This document shows, one piece after another, positions 44,751-55,207 of a stretch of 64,000 nucleotides of DNA. The stretch covers positions 124,001-188,000 of the forward strand of contig JTDA01000002.1 in assembly GCA_000803105.1 (NCBI GenBank), in the 5' to 3' direction. The DNA comes from Coprobacter secundus (GTDB lineage: Bacteria; Bacteroidota; Bacteroidia; Bacteroidales; Coprobacteraceae). Position 1 is the first letter of the stretch, and every line of letters starts with the position of its first letter. The notes under the pieces were generated by a model, which searched no databases, was not told the origin of the DNA, and was given only the letters and a program-made list of their open reading frames with translations. The position numbers and the translations under genes were made by a program.

Positions 44751-45209
44751 TTAATCATCATGTTCGGTTTTCTTCCATTTTCCACTTTTATCAAAATGAA
44801 TATCTGAAGATACGTGCTTGTTATCTACTTTTACTTTATAACCATTTTTCTTACGTTCTATTTTTTTTATATCACTTCCCTGATGTTGCGTATTGACATA
44901 ACTGACAGTCTCTGCAGGAATTAACTTTAACAAAACGGGAGAAAATGGAGTTGTTTCCGTTTCAATCTCTAACCATTGTCCTACTCTATCGAATTCGAGT
45001 TCATACCCATTTGCCAATTTTACATCATACCGGGTCCAAGGCATTTCTCGTTCACATTTTACAACCTTTATTCCTGGGAACATTTTTTCAATAAAATTAC
45101 GAGCATCCGATGGTAACTGGTCGTACGAAATACTATTATTATCTCCTGCCATCACTAGAGGTACAGCAATTCCTAATACTAGAACCAACGTAAATATCAA
45201 TTTTTTCAT
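44751..45209 (-). CDS. PepSY-like (BLIP-like) periplasmic protein
   Basis: The product (152 aa from the ATG at 45209) has a signal peptide (about residues 1-21, ending V-M-A) and two repeats of the PepSY-like/BLIP-like fold, each starting with a P-x-A-x(n)-F-I or P-A-E-T-V-S-Y-V helix and followed by strands with YDVKLANGYELEFD and YKVKVDNKHVSSDIHFD. Such proteins are common in Bacteroidota; their function is unknown. An earlier in-frame ATG at 45230 would only extend ahead of the signal peptide. It is divergent from tamB. Confidence 0.85.
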   Translation of the reverse strand: MKKLIFTLVLVLGIAVPLVMAGDNNSISYDQLPSDARNFIEKMFPGIKVVKCEREMPWTRYDVKLANGYELEFDRVGQWLEIETETTPFSPVLLKLIPAETVSYVNTQHQGSDIKKIERKKNGYKVKVDNKHVSSDIHFDKSGKWKKTEHDD

Positions 45210-45324
45210 AAATCTATATTTTAAATTCATCTTATTTTATTAAACAAAACTATAGACAAGATGTTTATTAAAATATATAAACAGATGTTGCATAACAAAT
45301 AGAAAATTGTTTTTTCCATTTCAG

Positions 45325-45332
45325 TAAGTTTG
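45325..45332 (+). promoter_or_regulatory. -7 promoter element of tamB
   Basis: TAAGTTTG matches TAnnTTTG. The predicted start near 45338 supports the ATG at 45381 over an earlier in-frame start at 45330. Confidence 0.4.
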
Positions 45333-45380
45333 TGTATATTTAGCACTAAATATGCAATACTCGGAGGGTTTCAAATCTTT

Positions 45381-48300
45381 ATGAAAAGAATATTTAAATA
45401 TATTATTGTTTTTCTTATTTGTATACTGGCAATTCTTATCTCATTACCGGTCTTATTATATATACCCACAATACAGAATTGGATAAAAAATATTGCAACG
45501 GAATATATTTCAACAAATATGGGTATGCAAATTTCAATCGAAAGGATTAGGCTTTCTTTTCCTTTAGACCTTGTCATAGAACATAGCCAGGTAATTACAG
45601 AACAAGGAGATACACTTCTTCACTCAGAAGAGTTACATTTGGATATTGCATTGAATCCGTTATTAAAGAAACAAGTAAAAGTCAATCAATTTTCATTTAA
45701 AAATACCCAATTCTCTTATTCAGATAGTACTTCCCAATTTAAGATTTCAGGTGATATCCAACATTTTATATTATCTGTAAATTCAGCAAACTTAGTTACA
45801 GAAGAGGCAAAAATTCCAAGAATAATATTAAAGGGAGGACAGGTTAATCTCTCTTTAGGAGAAAGCGAGCCTGACACACTAAAATCAGAAAGTACTCCGA
45901 TAAAATGGATTTTTGATGTACGAAAACTTGCACTTTCAGATATAATTTTTACAATGCAAATGTCTGAGCCTCAAACAGACTTATGTGTAAAAATCAAAAA
46001 TGCCTTGCTTAAACAAGGACTTATTGATTTAGGAAAACAAACAGTTGATGTAAACTCGCTACTGATAGAGCAAGGCCAATATTCATATTTGGCCGATACA
46101 GCCCGATATAATAAAACACAGTCCGATATACCTGATAAAGCATCTCTCCCGTGGACTGTACAAGCTAATCACATAAAATTAACTGATAATCAGGCCACAT
46201 ACGGACTTCCTAATCATATACCGGAACCAGGATTAGACCTAAACTACATCTCTGCCAACAACATTAATATGCTAATCGATTCTTTATATAATCGAGGTAG
46301 TAAAATAGAAGCTAATCTCAAACATTTGTCTCTAAATGAACGGTCCGGGATTTCTATCATCCAAAGTAACGGTATATTCTTTATGGATTCTGTGCAGCTG
46401 TCTTTACAAAAATTTGCACTGAAAACATATACTTCTGATATACGAGCTAAGGCTAATATAGGGATGTCTATATCAGAAATGGCCCCCTCAACACCTTTAT
46501 CTTTCTTGTTAGATGCACAAATAGGTATTGCCGATATTTATGCTCTATATCCTTCTATAAAAAAGGAACTAAAACTACTTCCTGTGGAAAAACTTATTGC
46601 AAACGCTGACATTACAGGAACTTTAGGAAAAGTAAAGATAAAAGAGATAAACATAAACTTTCCTGGACATGCAGTATTAACCAGCAACGGAAATCTAAAC
46701 TCTATCACTCAACCTGAGAAAATGAGCGGTGATTTTAAATGGCAGGGAAATTTCAATCATTTAGATTTTGTAAAAACTCTTTTGCTTGATACAGCTTTAC
46801 GAAACCGTATTATAATTCCCAACAACATAAAGCTTAACGGTCAAATATCCATTGCAGGACAAAACTATCGACCAGATATGTATCTTATCACAGACAATGG
46901 AAAAATTTCGCTCTCTGGACTTATAAATCCAAAACGAGAAGTCTATGATATGGCTCTACTTATTGATTCTTTTTCTGTAAAAAGTTTTTTGCCGAAAGAC
47001 TCTCTCGGTCTATTATCTGTCAAAGCCAAAGCTAAAGGAAAAGGCTTTGACTTTCTTTCAGAAAAAACATTTACCAATGCTTTAATAAACATAAATCAAG
47101 CAGAATATAATGGGTATAATTATGAGAATATAGAACTGAAAGCCTCATTAAACAAACAAATACTAAGTGGGGCATTATCTTGTAATGCTGAAGCTCTGGA
47201 TATAGACTTAGAAATAAATGGAGTATTGAGCCCTGACCTCATTCAAGCTCATATTTTTGGTCCTGTCAACCAATTAAACTTAGAAAAAATGCATTTTTCT
47301 TCTTCACCTCTTTCGATGGGTATGCATCTTGATATTGAAGGATCAACTGATCAAAAAGATAAGTATTCAGCGAATGTCAATATCAAGGACTTTATATTAA
47401 GAATGAATTCCAAAGAGAATAAACTAAAACAAATAACTCTCAATACTAATGTTGACAAAGATTTCATTCACGGTAAATTTGCAGCTGATAATATATCTGT
47501 CCGTTTTGACTCTCCGGTAGGAATAGATATACTAACAAAGGGAATTGAAAATACCCAACAATTACTGGAAAAACAACTGCAAGAATGGCAATTTAATCTT
47601 GCATCCCTAGAACAGCAACTTCCACCATTCTCTTTTTCAGCTCAAGCATCCAAAAATGATTTTTTAAAATCTATTTTAGAACCTGCAGGAATAGATTTTA
47701 AACAAGCTGGAGTTGAAGTAGAATCTTCAGAAAAACGCCCATTCCATATAAAAGCCGACATCGATCAACTTGTCAAAAGCGGAATACAAATTGATACGAT
47801 ACGCATGTATGCACATCAAGGACGTGACAGTTCTAAAATTGTATACCATTTACATATCGGAAATGTTCCAGGAAATTTAGACCAAGCTGCACAGGTAGGA
47901 ATGTCTGGATACATAGAGAGCAATCATATGTTGATGAGATGCAAACAAAAGAATCGTTCAGGAGAACAGGGATTCAACTTTGGTTATGAAGCATGGCTAC
48001 AAGATAGTTTAGTACGAATTTCTTTTTTACCTGACCCAATACTCGGATTTGAACCATGGACCGTCAATAAAAATAACTTTATTGAATATTTCTTTGACAA
48101 CAGCTTGGATGCAGACCTGACAATGAAAGCTGCTGGTAAAAATATAATTCTTCAACCCGCCGATAAAAACATATATAAAAAAGGAGCACTAAACATAAAA
48201 ATAGACGGATTGGACATTGCATCTCTATTAAGTGTTTCTCCTTTTGCTCCACCATTAGGAGGCATCTTCTCTACAAATATGAACTTATATCTCCCTCAAC

Positions 48301-50087
48301 AACAAGTAGATGTACAAGGTTCTATCGGTATTTCCGACATGAATTATAATAAACAAAGAATCGGGGACATCAATTTAGGTGTATATTATAAACTCGATTC
48401 GATCAATAGACAACAAGTCAATGCAGATTTAATAATAAACGAAACCAAAGCTTTAACTATTTCAGGTAATTACGATACAAATGACAAAAATTCTATTGGG
48501 GTAACTGTCGATATACCATCACTTCCACTTGAGACTGTAAATCCATTTCTCTCTGGAATGGCTGGATTGCAAGGGAGCCTAAAAGGGAATATGAAAATAA
48601 CAGGAAATACAGACTCACCTCTCATCAACGGATATTTGCAATTAATGTCGACATCTGTAAATGTCCCCATGATAGGTACATCCTTTGGCTTTTCATCAGA
48701 TCAACTTAAAATAGTCGACAACCAAATATTATTCCAAAAGTATTCTATAAACGGTCCTAACAAACAACCTTTAGTTATTAATGGGAATGTTGACTTTCAA
48801 GAATTTTCTCACATCCTGACCAACTTATCAATAACTGCAACAGAATTCCAATTAGTTAACGTATCCAAGAATAATAAATCAATGGTCTATGGAAAAGCTT
48901 TTTCGGACCTTGATTTAACCGTAAATGGTGCTGTAGATGAATTAAGGTTGCGAGGCAATATCGGATTATTAAACGGAACAGATGTAACTTATGTAATGCA
49001 AGACTCACCTCTGGATATAAAACAGGAAACTCAAAATATGGTTACATTCGTCTCTTTTAATGATACTACAGTCGTAGAAGAAGACTCCATACCCGTATCC
49101 CGTATCGGAGGGATGGATATACTTGTAAATGTAAACATTGCCAGTGCTGTAAAATTAGCTGTCAATCTATCGGCCGACGGTAAAAATCGAATTAATCTGC
49201 AAGGCGGAGGCAATCTGTCCTATTCCATGAATTCACTCGGTGATAGCCGATTTACCGGACGATATGAGCTGACAGGAGGAACTGTACGTTATTCGCCTCC
49301 TATTATTGCAGAGAAAAGTTTTAATATCCAACAAGGCAGTTATGTTTCCTGGAGTGGAAACATAGCAGACCCCAATATGAACATTACAGCTATAGACCCT
49401 CTCCGCATCAATGTTACTGAAGATGATAAAACAAGTCGTCCGGTCACATTCGATGTCAGCATTAATATAAAAAATTCGCTCGAAAACTTAGCTATAACAT
49501 TCGACGTATCAGCACCACAAGACCTGACAATTCAAAATGAACTTATGGCTCTAACTGCAGAACAAAGGGCTACACAAGCAATGAACCTACTTATATATAA
49601 TACATATTCGGGACCAGGGTCTTCATCTTCCAAAATTGCAACAGGTAATCCACTAAACTCCTTTATAACAAAAGAGCTAAATCAATGGGCACAAAACAAC
49701 CTTAAAAACATCGATGTCAGTTTTGGAATCGATAGTTATGACGATGGAACTCCCGGAGGCACAGGAACCCACACCGACTACTCCTACCAAGTATCAAAAA
49801 CTCTTTTTAATGACAGATTTAAAGTTGTTATCGGCGGCAGTTTCAGCCCTGATGATAATACCAATCAGAATTTAAAAGAAAACCTCATTGATGACGTTTC
49901 TTTGGAATATATGCTCGATAAAAGAGAAAACATGTTAATTAAACTCTTCCACCATACGGGTTACGAAAGTATTCTTGAAGGAGAAATAACACAAACTGGA
50001 GTTGGATTTGTTGTCCGTAAAAAATTATTCAAATTAAGTGAGCTATTCCGCATCAGTTCAAGAAAATCTAAAAATACTGAAAAATGA
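45381..50087 (+). CDS. tamB: translocation and assembly module protein TamB
   Basis: The 1568-aa protein is an AsmA/TamB-type bridge protein: one N-terminal membrane helix (about 7-29), a very long repetitive beta region forming a hydrophobic groove across the periplasm, and the C-terminal DUF490/TamB domain (about the last 380 residues, including the GRYELTGGTVRYSPPII and FDVSAPQDLTIQNELMAL segments). TamB works with TamA in outer-membrane protein assembly and, in other bacteria, in phospholipid transport. Its stop codon overlaps the start of the TamA-like gene by 4 nt (ATGA at 50084-50087), which means translational coupling. Confidence 0.94.
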   Translation: MKRIFKYIIVFLICILAILISLPVLLYIPTIQNWIKNIATEYISTNMGMQISIERIRLSFPLDLVIEHSQVITEQGDTLLHSEELHLDIALNPLLKKQVKVNQFSFKNTQFSYSDSTSQFKISGDIQHFILSVNSANLVTEEAKIPRIILKGGQVNLSLGESEPDTLKSESTPIKWIFDVRKLALSDIIFTMQMSEPQTDLCVKIKNALLKQGLIDLGKQTVDVNSLLIEQGQYSYLADTARYNKTQSDIPDKASLPWTVQANHIKLTDNQATYGLPNHIPEPGLDLNYISANNINMLIDSLYNRGSKIEANLKHLSLNERSGISIIQSNGIFFMDSVQLSLQKFALKTYTSDIRAKANIGMSISEMAPSTPLSFLLDAQIGIADIYALYPSIKKELKLLPVEKLIANADITGTLGKVKIKEININFPGHAVLTSNGNLNSITQPEKMSGDFKWQGNFNHLDFVKTLLLDTALRNRIIIPNNIKLNGQISIAGQNYRPDMYLITDNGKISLSGLINPKREVYDMALLIDSFSVKSFLPKDSLGLLSVKAKAKGKGFDFLSEKTFTNALININQAEYNGYNYENIELKASLNKQILSGALSCNAEALDIDLEINGVLSPDLIQAHIFGPVNQLNLEKMHFSSSPLSMGMHLDIEGSTDQKDKYSANVNIKDFILRMNSKENKLKQITLNTNVDKDFIHGKFAADNISVRFDSPVGIDILTKGIENTQQLLEKQLQEWQFNLASLEQQLPPFSFSAQASKNDFLKSILEPAGIDFKQAGVEVESSEKRPFHIKADIDQLVKSGIQIDTIRMYAHQGRDSSKIVYHLHIGNVPGNLDQAAQVGMSGYIESNHMLMRCKQKNRSGEQGFNFGYEAWLQDSLVRISFLPDPILGFEPWTVNKNNFIEYFFDNSLDADLTMKAAGKNIILQPADKNIYKKGALNIKIDGLDIASLLSVSPFAPPLGGIFSTNMNLYLPQQQVDVQGSIGISDMNYNKQRIGDINLGVYYKLDSINRQQVNADLIINETKALTISGNYDTNDKNSIGVTVDIPSLPLETVNPFLSGMAGLQGSLKGNMKITGNTDSPLINGYLQLMSTSVNVPMIGTSFGFSSDQLKIVDNQILFQKYSINGPNKQPLVINGNVDFQEFSHILTNLSITATEFQLVNVSKNNKSMVYGKAFSDLDLTVNGAVDELRLRGNIGLLNGTDVTYVMQDSPLDIKQETQNMVTFVSFNDTTVVEEDSIPVSRIGGMDILVNVNIASAVKLAVNLSADGKNRINLQGGGNLSYSMNSLGDSRFTGRYELTGGTVRYSPPIIAEKSFNIQQGSYVSWSGNIADPNMNITAIDPLRINVTEDDKTSRPVTFDVSINIKNSLENLAITFDVSAPQDLTIQNELMALTAEQRATQAMNLLIYNTYSGPGSSSSKIATGNPLNSFITKELNQWAQNNLKNIDVSFGIDSYDDGTPGGTGTHTDYSYQVSKTLFNDRFKVVIGGSFSPDDNTNQNLKENLIDDVSLEYMLDKRENMLIKLFHHTGYESILEGEITQTGVGFVVRKKLFKLSELFRISSRKSKNTEK

Positions 50088-52400
50088 AACAGCTCTTTTA
50101 CAACATATATATAGTTTTACTATCACTATTCTTCATATTTACCAGCTGCTCTACAACTAAACGTTTGGCAGAAGGAGATGTTTTATATACCGGAGTAAAA
50201 AAAATGGAAATAGAAGGAGCTAACGGGATGAAAGTTCCCGGAGAAGTTAAATCGGCCATCAAGTCTCCCCTTTCAGTAAAACCTAATAATCCCCTCTTCA
50301 GTCCATATATTCGTTCTCCGTTTCCTTTTGGTCTATGGGTTTATAATCATATGAATCCTCCTAAAAAAGAAAAAGGTTTTAAACATTGGTTTTATAACAA
50401 ATTTGCCAAAGAACCTGTGCTAATATCCAATGTAAATCCAGAATTGCGAGTAAAAGTCGTTGACGATATATTGAGCAATTTCGGTTATTTCGGTGCTCAT
50501 ACTCAATATAAATTGATATATAATAAAAAGAACAAAAAAGGCAAGAATCAGTTATAAAGTCATAGTTCCTCCTCCATCTTTCTATGACAGTATTTCATTT
50601 CCAGAACCGACATCCCCGCTTACTCAACTAATCGACAGTAGCCGAGTAAATACTCTTCTTCATGTCGGTTCACAATATAACATTGACACTTTATCTGCCG
50701 AAAGAAGTCGTATCGCAACTTTGGCAAGGAACAACGGTTATTTTTACTTTCGTCCTGAATATATTGAATATCTGGCTGATACAACGCAAAAAGCTTTTGG
50801 CATAAATTTAAAAATGATTATTGGAAAAGGAGTTCCTGCAGAAGCTTTAAAAGCTTATAAAGTAGGAGACATTAATGTATTTTTGGCAAGTGCAAACGGA
50901 AAAGGAAATCTAGACAGCTTACATTATAAGAATATGAAAGTTACCTTTCAGAAACCAATGCATCTACGAAAATTTGTATTGCCCAGTAATATAACATTAC
51001 AACCAGGAGAAATATATTCAGTAGAAAAACAAGACCAAAGTCAAACAAATTTGAGCAAACTAAATATATTTCGCTATGTAAATTTGAATGTAACTCCCAT
51101 AGATTCATTAAAAGGATCTGATTCATTAAATGTTGCTATCGATGCTGCATTCGACATCCCACTCGAATCAGAATTTGAAGTTGATGTATCTTCTAAGTCT
51201 AACAGCTTTATCGGACCCGGCATGACTTTTGGTGTCAGCAAAAAGAATTTATTCGGAGCCGGAGAAATTCTATCCGTAAAACTTAATGGTTCATATGAAT
51301 GGCAAACCGGCAAAAAAGTAAAAGGAGCTAAATCATCGTTATTGAACTCATACGAATTAGGCATCAACGGTACATTAACTTTTCCACGCTTATTAGTACC
51401 TCGCTTTATCAAGCACAACAGGAAATATGGCGCAAAAACTTATTTCCAATTGGGAGCTGACTTAATGAATCGTCCGCATTATTTCCGTATGTTATCATTC
51501 AACGCTTCTGCTAATTATGATTTTCAAACTTCTTCATCAAGTTATCATACTTTGACCCCAGTAAAGCTGGTATATAACAAACTTTTAAATACAACCAGCT
51601 CATTCGATAAAACTTTGGAAGAAAACCAAGCTATTGCTCTGAGTTTCAAAAACCAGTTTATTCCTACAACCGGATACACTTATACATTTGATCGAAGTTT
51701 TGGGAAAAATCAAAATAATCGAATATTCTGGCAAACGTCTGCTACTTCTGCTGGAAATATTTTAGCCGGAATCATGGATTTAGCAGGGAAAAAAGGCCAG
51801 AAAGAACTTTTTGGAAATCAATTTTCCCAATTTGTAAAGGGGACGACTGAACTGAAATATTATCGCAGGTTGTGGGGAGACAACTGGTTAGCATCCAGAT
51901 TTATGGTAGGAGCTGGACATGCATATGGCAATTCTAAAGTAATGCCATATAGTGAACAATTCTATATCGGAGGGGCAAATAGCATACGAGCATTTACAAT
52001 CCGCTCTCTCGGTCCTGGAAGCTATAGGCCCGATGCCGATAAAGCGAATGGATATTTTGACCAAACTGGAGACTTCAAACTCGAAGCCAATGTCGAGTTC
52101 CGCTTCAAAATTATGGGAAGCCTTCATGGTGCAATTTTCATGGATGCCGGAAATATCTGGTTACTGAAAAATGACCCGCAAAGACCTGGTGGAAAGCTGG
52201 AACTAAAAACTTTTGGAAAAGATATCGCCTTAGGTACGGGTTTCGGACTACGCTATGACATAAGCTATATCGTACTCCGAGCTGATTTAGGAATCGGACT
52301 GCATGCTCCATATGAAAATCCTGATAAACCGCATTATTATAATATGTCAAGTTTCAAGAACAGTTTAGGATTTCATTTAGCAATCGGTTATCCATTCTAA
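50084..52400 (+). pseudogene. tamA: TamA/BamA-family outer-membrane protein, interrupted by a +1 frameshift
   Basis: The gene begins with a lipoprotein-like signal (MKQLFYNIYIVLLSLFFIFTSC-type start, S-C at Cys22) and POTRA-like sequence, then runs into a stop at 50557. In the next frame the same protein continues without a gap from KARISYKVIVPPPS, through periplasmic POTRA domains, to a complete Omp85 beta-barrel ending in HLAIGYPF with the C-terminal Phe. The shift falls at an A6 run (50534-50539): one A fewer gives AAC AAA AAG GCA AGA and restores about 771 aa. It may be a sequencing error, a real mutation or an on/off switch. The 4-nt overlap with tamB shows the pair works together. A 16-bp hairpin follows. 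Confidence 0.88.
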
Positions 52401-52433
52401 AAAAACAGATATAAAATCGTCATATTCTACTAC

Positions 52434-52472
52434 ATTCAAATTATCAAAACAAGCTTTTTTGATAATTTGAAT
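52434..52472 (+). terminator. hairpin terminator after tamA
   Basis: A perfect 16-bp AT-rich stem (arms 52434-52449 and 52457-52472, ATTCAAATTATCAAAA and complement) with a 7-nt loop lies 34 nt after the stop codon. The T-run is inside the 3' arm rather than after it, so it may also act as an mRNA 3'-end stabiliser. Confidence 0.7.
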
Positions 52473-52583
52473 GATTAATTTGACGCATTGATAGTTCTAC
52501 ATATAGTTTTAGAACCTTAATTTGCATTTATATTATCAAATAATAAAGAATTTCATGAAAAATCTGTTTTTTACGTTTCACTC

Positions 52584-54302
52584 TTGGTATTTTTATCATC
52601 TGTTATGTCTGGGTGCTCTGATTCTAACGAAAATGACGAACCCATAAATGAAGAAGATGCATTTCTAAACGTATCACATGTTGTATTGACATTCAATGAA
52701 TCGGATGCCAGTAAAAATGTAATTACCATCAAAAGTAATTATCCCTGGGAAGCAACAACCAGTCATCAATCTCTAAAAATAGATAAAAATACCGGAGATG
52801 CCGGAGAAGATAAAATTACAATAAAAGACTTGCCTTCAGGTGAAAATTATAAACTGACTATCACAACTAAGGCAAAAACACCTAAAAATGTTATATCAAA
52901 AGAAATTACTGTCAAACGAAAAAATAATATCAATACAACAATATATTATAGTAATAACTTTGATAAAGAAATTGCCACCAAGACTTATAATGGCTCCTAT
53001 TGGCCATATCTTGACCAATTCAATGGCTGGGATAATAAAAACGGAGAAGGGAGTGGAACTGTTACCTATTCTTTTATAAGTTTAAGTGTTAGAAACGATT
53101 GGTTCTCTAACTTTAATCCTACAAACGCTTATCGAGGACAAGCCTCCGGAGCAAATAATCTTTATTTCTCATCGGCAAACAGTTATTTTGTTATAGAAAA
53201 TATTACCATCCCGAACAACCAAAAAGACTTTTTATTTACATTTGGCTGCCAAGAAGCCAATGCGTTCAATTTTTCTCATCTAACTATATCAATAAGCAAA
53301 GACGGAATATCTTGGATACCTCTGACTTATAGCAGGGATAATAGTAAAGAATGGGATTTAGCCACTGTTTCTTTTTCATTAAAACAAGAAACTTCAACTT
53401 TACATTTCCGTTTTCAAACAACCGTTTCTAACCAAATACGTGTCGACGACGTCAAGCTATCCTCAGGTACCACATCTACAAATATTATTGATTTCGGTAA
53501 TGTAACACAATATCCATTGGTAGAATTACCTCAATTAAATCTTACTATAAATAATTATCAATATATCACTCATTCTGCAACCCTAAATAACCGAAAAGTT
53601 CGAAATTATACGATGTGTTTCGATAAAAACATGCATGCTGCACATTGGGTTGCATATCCATTACATTCGTCCTATCGGGGAGGAAGTGGAAGAACCGAGG
53701 CTTGGGCCGCTGATCCTTTAATAGAAGAACAATATCAACCTAAATTATATGGAACAGATGGACTAACATTTTATCGAAATTATTCCAGAGGACATCAAAT
53801 TCCGTCGGCTGACCGTACGGCAAATGATGAATTAAACAATCAGACATTCTACGCGTCCAACATGACCCCCCAATCAGGAGACTTTAATGGAGGTATCTGG
53901 GGTACATTAGAAGGAAAAATCAGAGATAATATTTGCAATGATACACTTTACGTTGTTACAGGTTGCTACTTCGGAAACAACTATACAACAACAAGGGATG
54001 GCTGTAACGGTAATAATGAGAGTCAAATCTCAAAAGACTGCCCAGTTCCAACTCATTATTTTAAAGTCATACTACGCACCAGAAGTGGTTCTTCCGGAAA
54101 ACCCATACCTGAATGTTCGGCAAATGAGCTGAAAGCCATCGGTTTTTGGCTCGAACACAAAGCTATAGAAAATGATGCCAGCCTATTAAAAAACTATTGC
54201 AAATCCGTAACCGAAATAGAACAGTTGACCGGTATAAAATTTTTCCCAGTAATTCCTGAAAGCGTAAAGGAACAATGTACACCTTCTGACTGGTCATTAT
54301 AA
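52584..54302 (+). CDS. BACON-like plus DNA/RNA non-specific endonuclease lipoprotein (signal peptide off by one base)
   Basis: The visible frame codes for a lipoprotein lipobox (V-M-S-G-C), a BACON-like beta domain (about residues 25-110), a jelly-roll/lectin-like region (about 115-290) and a DNA/RNA non-specific endonuclease domain (about 325-560). The nuclease has SRGHQIPSADR with the catalytic His and NQTFYASNMTPQ with the metal-binding Asn. The frame has no good start: TTG at 52584 or ATG at 52605 would cut the signal peptide. An ATG at 52555 starts MKNLFF in another frame, and one extra T in the T6 run at 52567-52572 would join them into MKNLFFYVSLLVFLSSVMSGC. So one base is missing, or the gene is off. 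It probably degrades external nucleic acid at the cell surface. Confidence 0.82.
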   Translation: MVFLSSVMSGCSDSNENDEPINEEDAFLNVSHVVLTFNESDASKNVITIKSNYPWEATTSHQSLKIDKNTGDAGEDKITIKDLPSGENYKLTITTKAKTPKNVISKEITVKRKNNINTTIYYSNNFDKEIATKTYNGSYWPYLDQFNGWDNKNGEGSGTVTYSFISLSVRNDWFSNFNPTNAYRGQASGANNLYFSSANSYFVIENITIPNNQKDFLFTFGCQEANAFNFSHLTISISKDGISWIPLTYSRDNSKEWDLATVSFSLKQETSTLHFRFQTTVSNQIRVDDVKLSSGTTSTNIIDFGNVTQYPLVELPQLNLTINNYQYITHSATLNNRKVRNYTMCFDKNMHAAHWVAYPLHSSYRGGSGRTEAWAADPLIEEQYQPKLYGTDGLTFYRNYSRGHQIPSADRTANDELNNQTFYASNMTPQSGDFNGGIWGTLEGKIRDNICNDTLYVVTGCYFGNNYTTTRDGCNGNNESQISKDCPVPTHYFKVILRTRSGSSGKPIPECSANELKAIGFWLEHKAIENDASLLKNYCKSVTEIEQLTGIKFFPVIPESVKEQCTPSDWSL

Positions 54303-54335
54303 ACACATATTTTATCATACAAACCTCTAATTACA

Positions 54336-54377
54336 AAAATCCCTGCAACATATACAACATATATTTGCAGGGATTTT
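54336..54377 (+). terminator. terminator after the nuclease gene
   Basis: AAAATCCCTGCAA and TTGCAGGGATTTT (54336-54348, 54365-54377) form a perfect 13-bp stem, extended by ATAT/ATAT past one bulged base, and end in TTTTC. The remaining 54378-54607 is AT-rich and holds only the promoter of the next gene. Confidence 0.85.
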
Positions 54378-54486
54378 CTATATAAATCATAGATAAAAGA
54401 ATTATTTAGCAACTCAAAAAATTTCAACCTAAAGCACATTTTTACAAAAAACATTAAAAAAGAACATAAAAACAGAGAAATTGACA

Positions 54487-54517
54487 TTGACACAATAAAT
54501 ACAATACATTTATTTTG
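54487..54517 (+). promoter_or_regulatory. possible promoter of the small beta-barrel gene
   Basis: TTGA (54487-54490) and TTATTTTG (54510-54517) are separated by 19 nt; the -7 box has one mismatch to TAnnTTTG. An inverted repeat GCATA-N6-TATGC (54517-54532) overlaps the expected start site and could be an operator. Weak evidence. Confidence 0.35.
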
Positions 54518-54607
54518 CATAATAAAATATGCAACAGAAGTGTTGTGGAGGTCATATTTTATAAATGAATCTGTCTCGCTGCCTCCCAAGACACAAAATA
54601 AAGAAAT

Positions 54608-55150
54608 ATGAAAAAATTTGTACTTACAACAACAATGGTATTTCTTACAGCCATTTATTCTTTCGGTCAAGAAATTGGATTCGGAGTTAAAGCAGGACTT
54701 TCTCTCGCAAATTTGACAGAAACATCATACCATGTTCGTCCCGGTCTTGTAATCGGAGGGTTTGCCAATATTCGTTTCAACGATTATGTAGCTCTTCAAC
54801 CAGAACTACAATATGCCATGCAAGGAGGTAAATATAATGAGGTGGCAGCCAAATTAGATTATATACAAATCCCTGTTATGGTAAAAGGGTACCTGTGGAA
54901 AGGACTAAATCTGGAACTTGGTCCCCAACTTGGTTTTCGAGTTGTTGGAAAAAGTAAAATAGGAGACGAAAGTTATAGTATTAAAGACGCTACAAACGTT
55001 TGTGATTTCGCTATTGGGGTAGGACTTGGATATGAAACCGAAATGGGACTGACCGCAGGATTCCGTTATACTATTAGTGCCACAAAAGCAATTAAAGATT
55101 CTGACCCTAAAAATAGTGTATTCCAACTTGCTTTAGGATGGAAATTTTAA
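54608..55150 (+). CDS. small outer-membrane beta-barrel protein (porin family)
   Basis: The 180-aa protein has a signal peptide (about residues 1-20, ending S-F-G-Q) and eight or so amphipathic strands with alternating hydrophobic residues and glycines, starting IGFGVKAGLSLANL and ending LALGWKF with a C-terminal Phe, typical of the outer_membrane beta-barrel (PF13568-like) family of Bacteroidota. The function is unknown; these are often stress or adhesion-related. It is a single gene bounded by terminators. Confidence 0.88.
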   Translation: MKKFVLTTTMVFLTAIYSFGQEIGFGVKAGLSLANLTETSYHVRPGLVIGGFANIRFNDYVALQPELQYAMQGGKYNEVAAKLDYIQIPVMVKGYLWKGLNLELGPQLGFRVVGKSKIGDESYSIKDATNVCDFAIGVGLGYETEMGLTAGFRYTISATKAIKDSDPKNSVFQLALGWKF

Positions 55151-55170
55151 TATAAATTTTTTATAATGCC

Positions 55171-55207
55171 AAACCGTATACCATTCTTTACTTTAGGTAT
55201 ACGGTTT
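55171..55207 (+). terminator. terminator of the beta-barrel gene
   Basis: AAACCGTATACC and GGTATACGGTTT (55171-55182, 55196-55207) form a perfect 12-bp stem with a 13-nt loop, followed by TCTTTT. It starts 20 nt after the stop codon. Confidence 0.92.

Noticed and set aside
50531..50545. Programmed -1 frameshift site (AAAAAAG) in the tamA-like gene
   Set aside because: The heptamer is slippery for -1 shifting, but the downstream part lies in the +1 frame, so a -1 event would not restore the protein.
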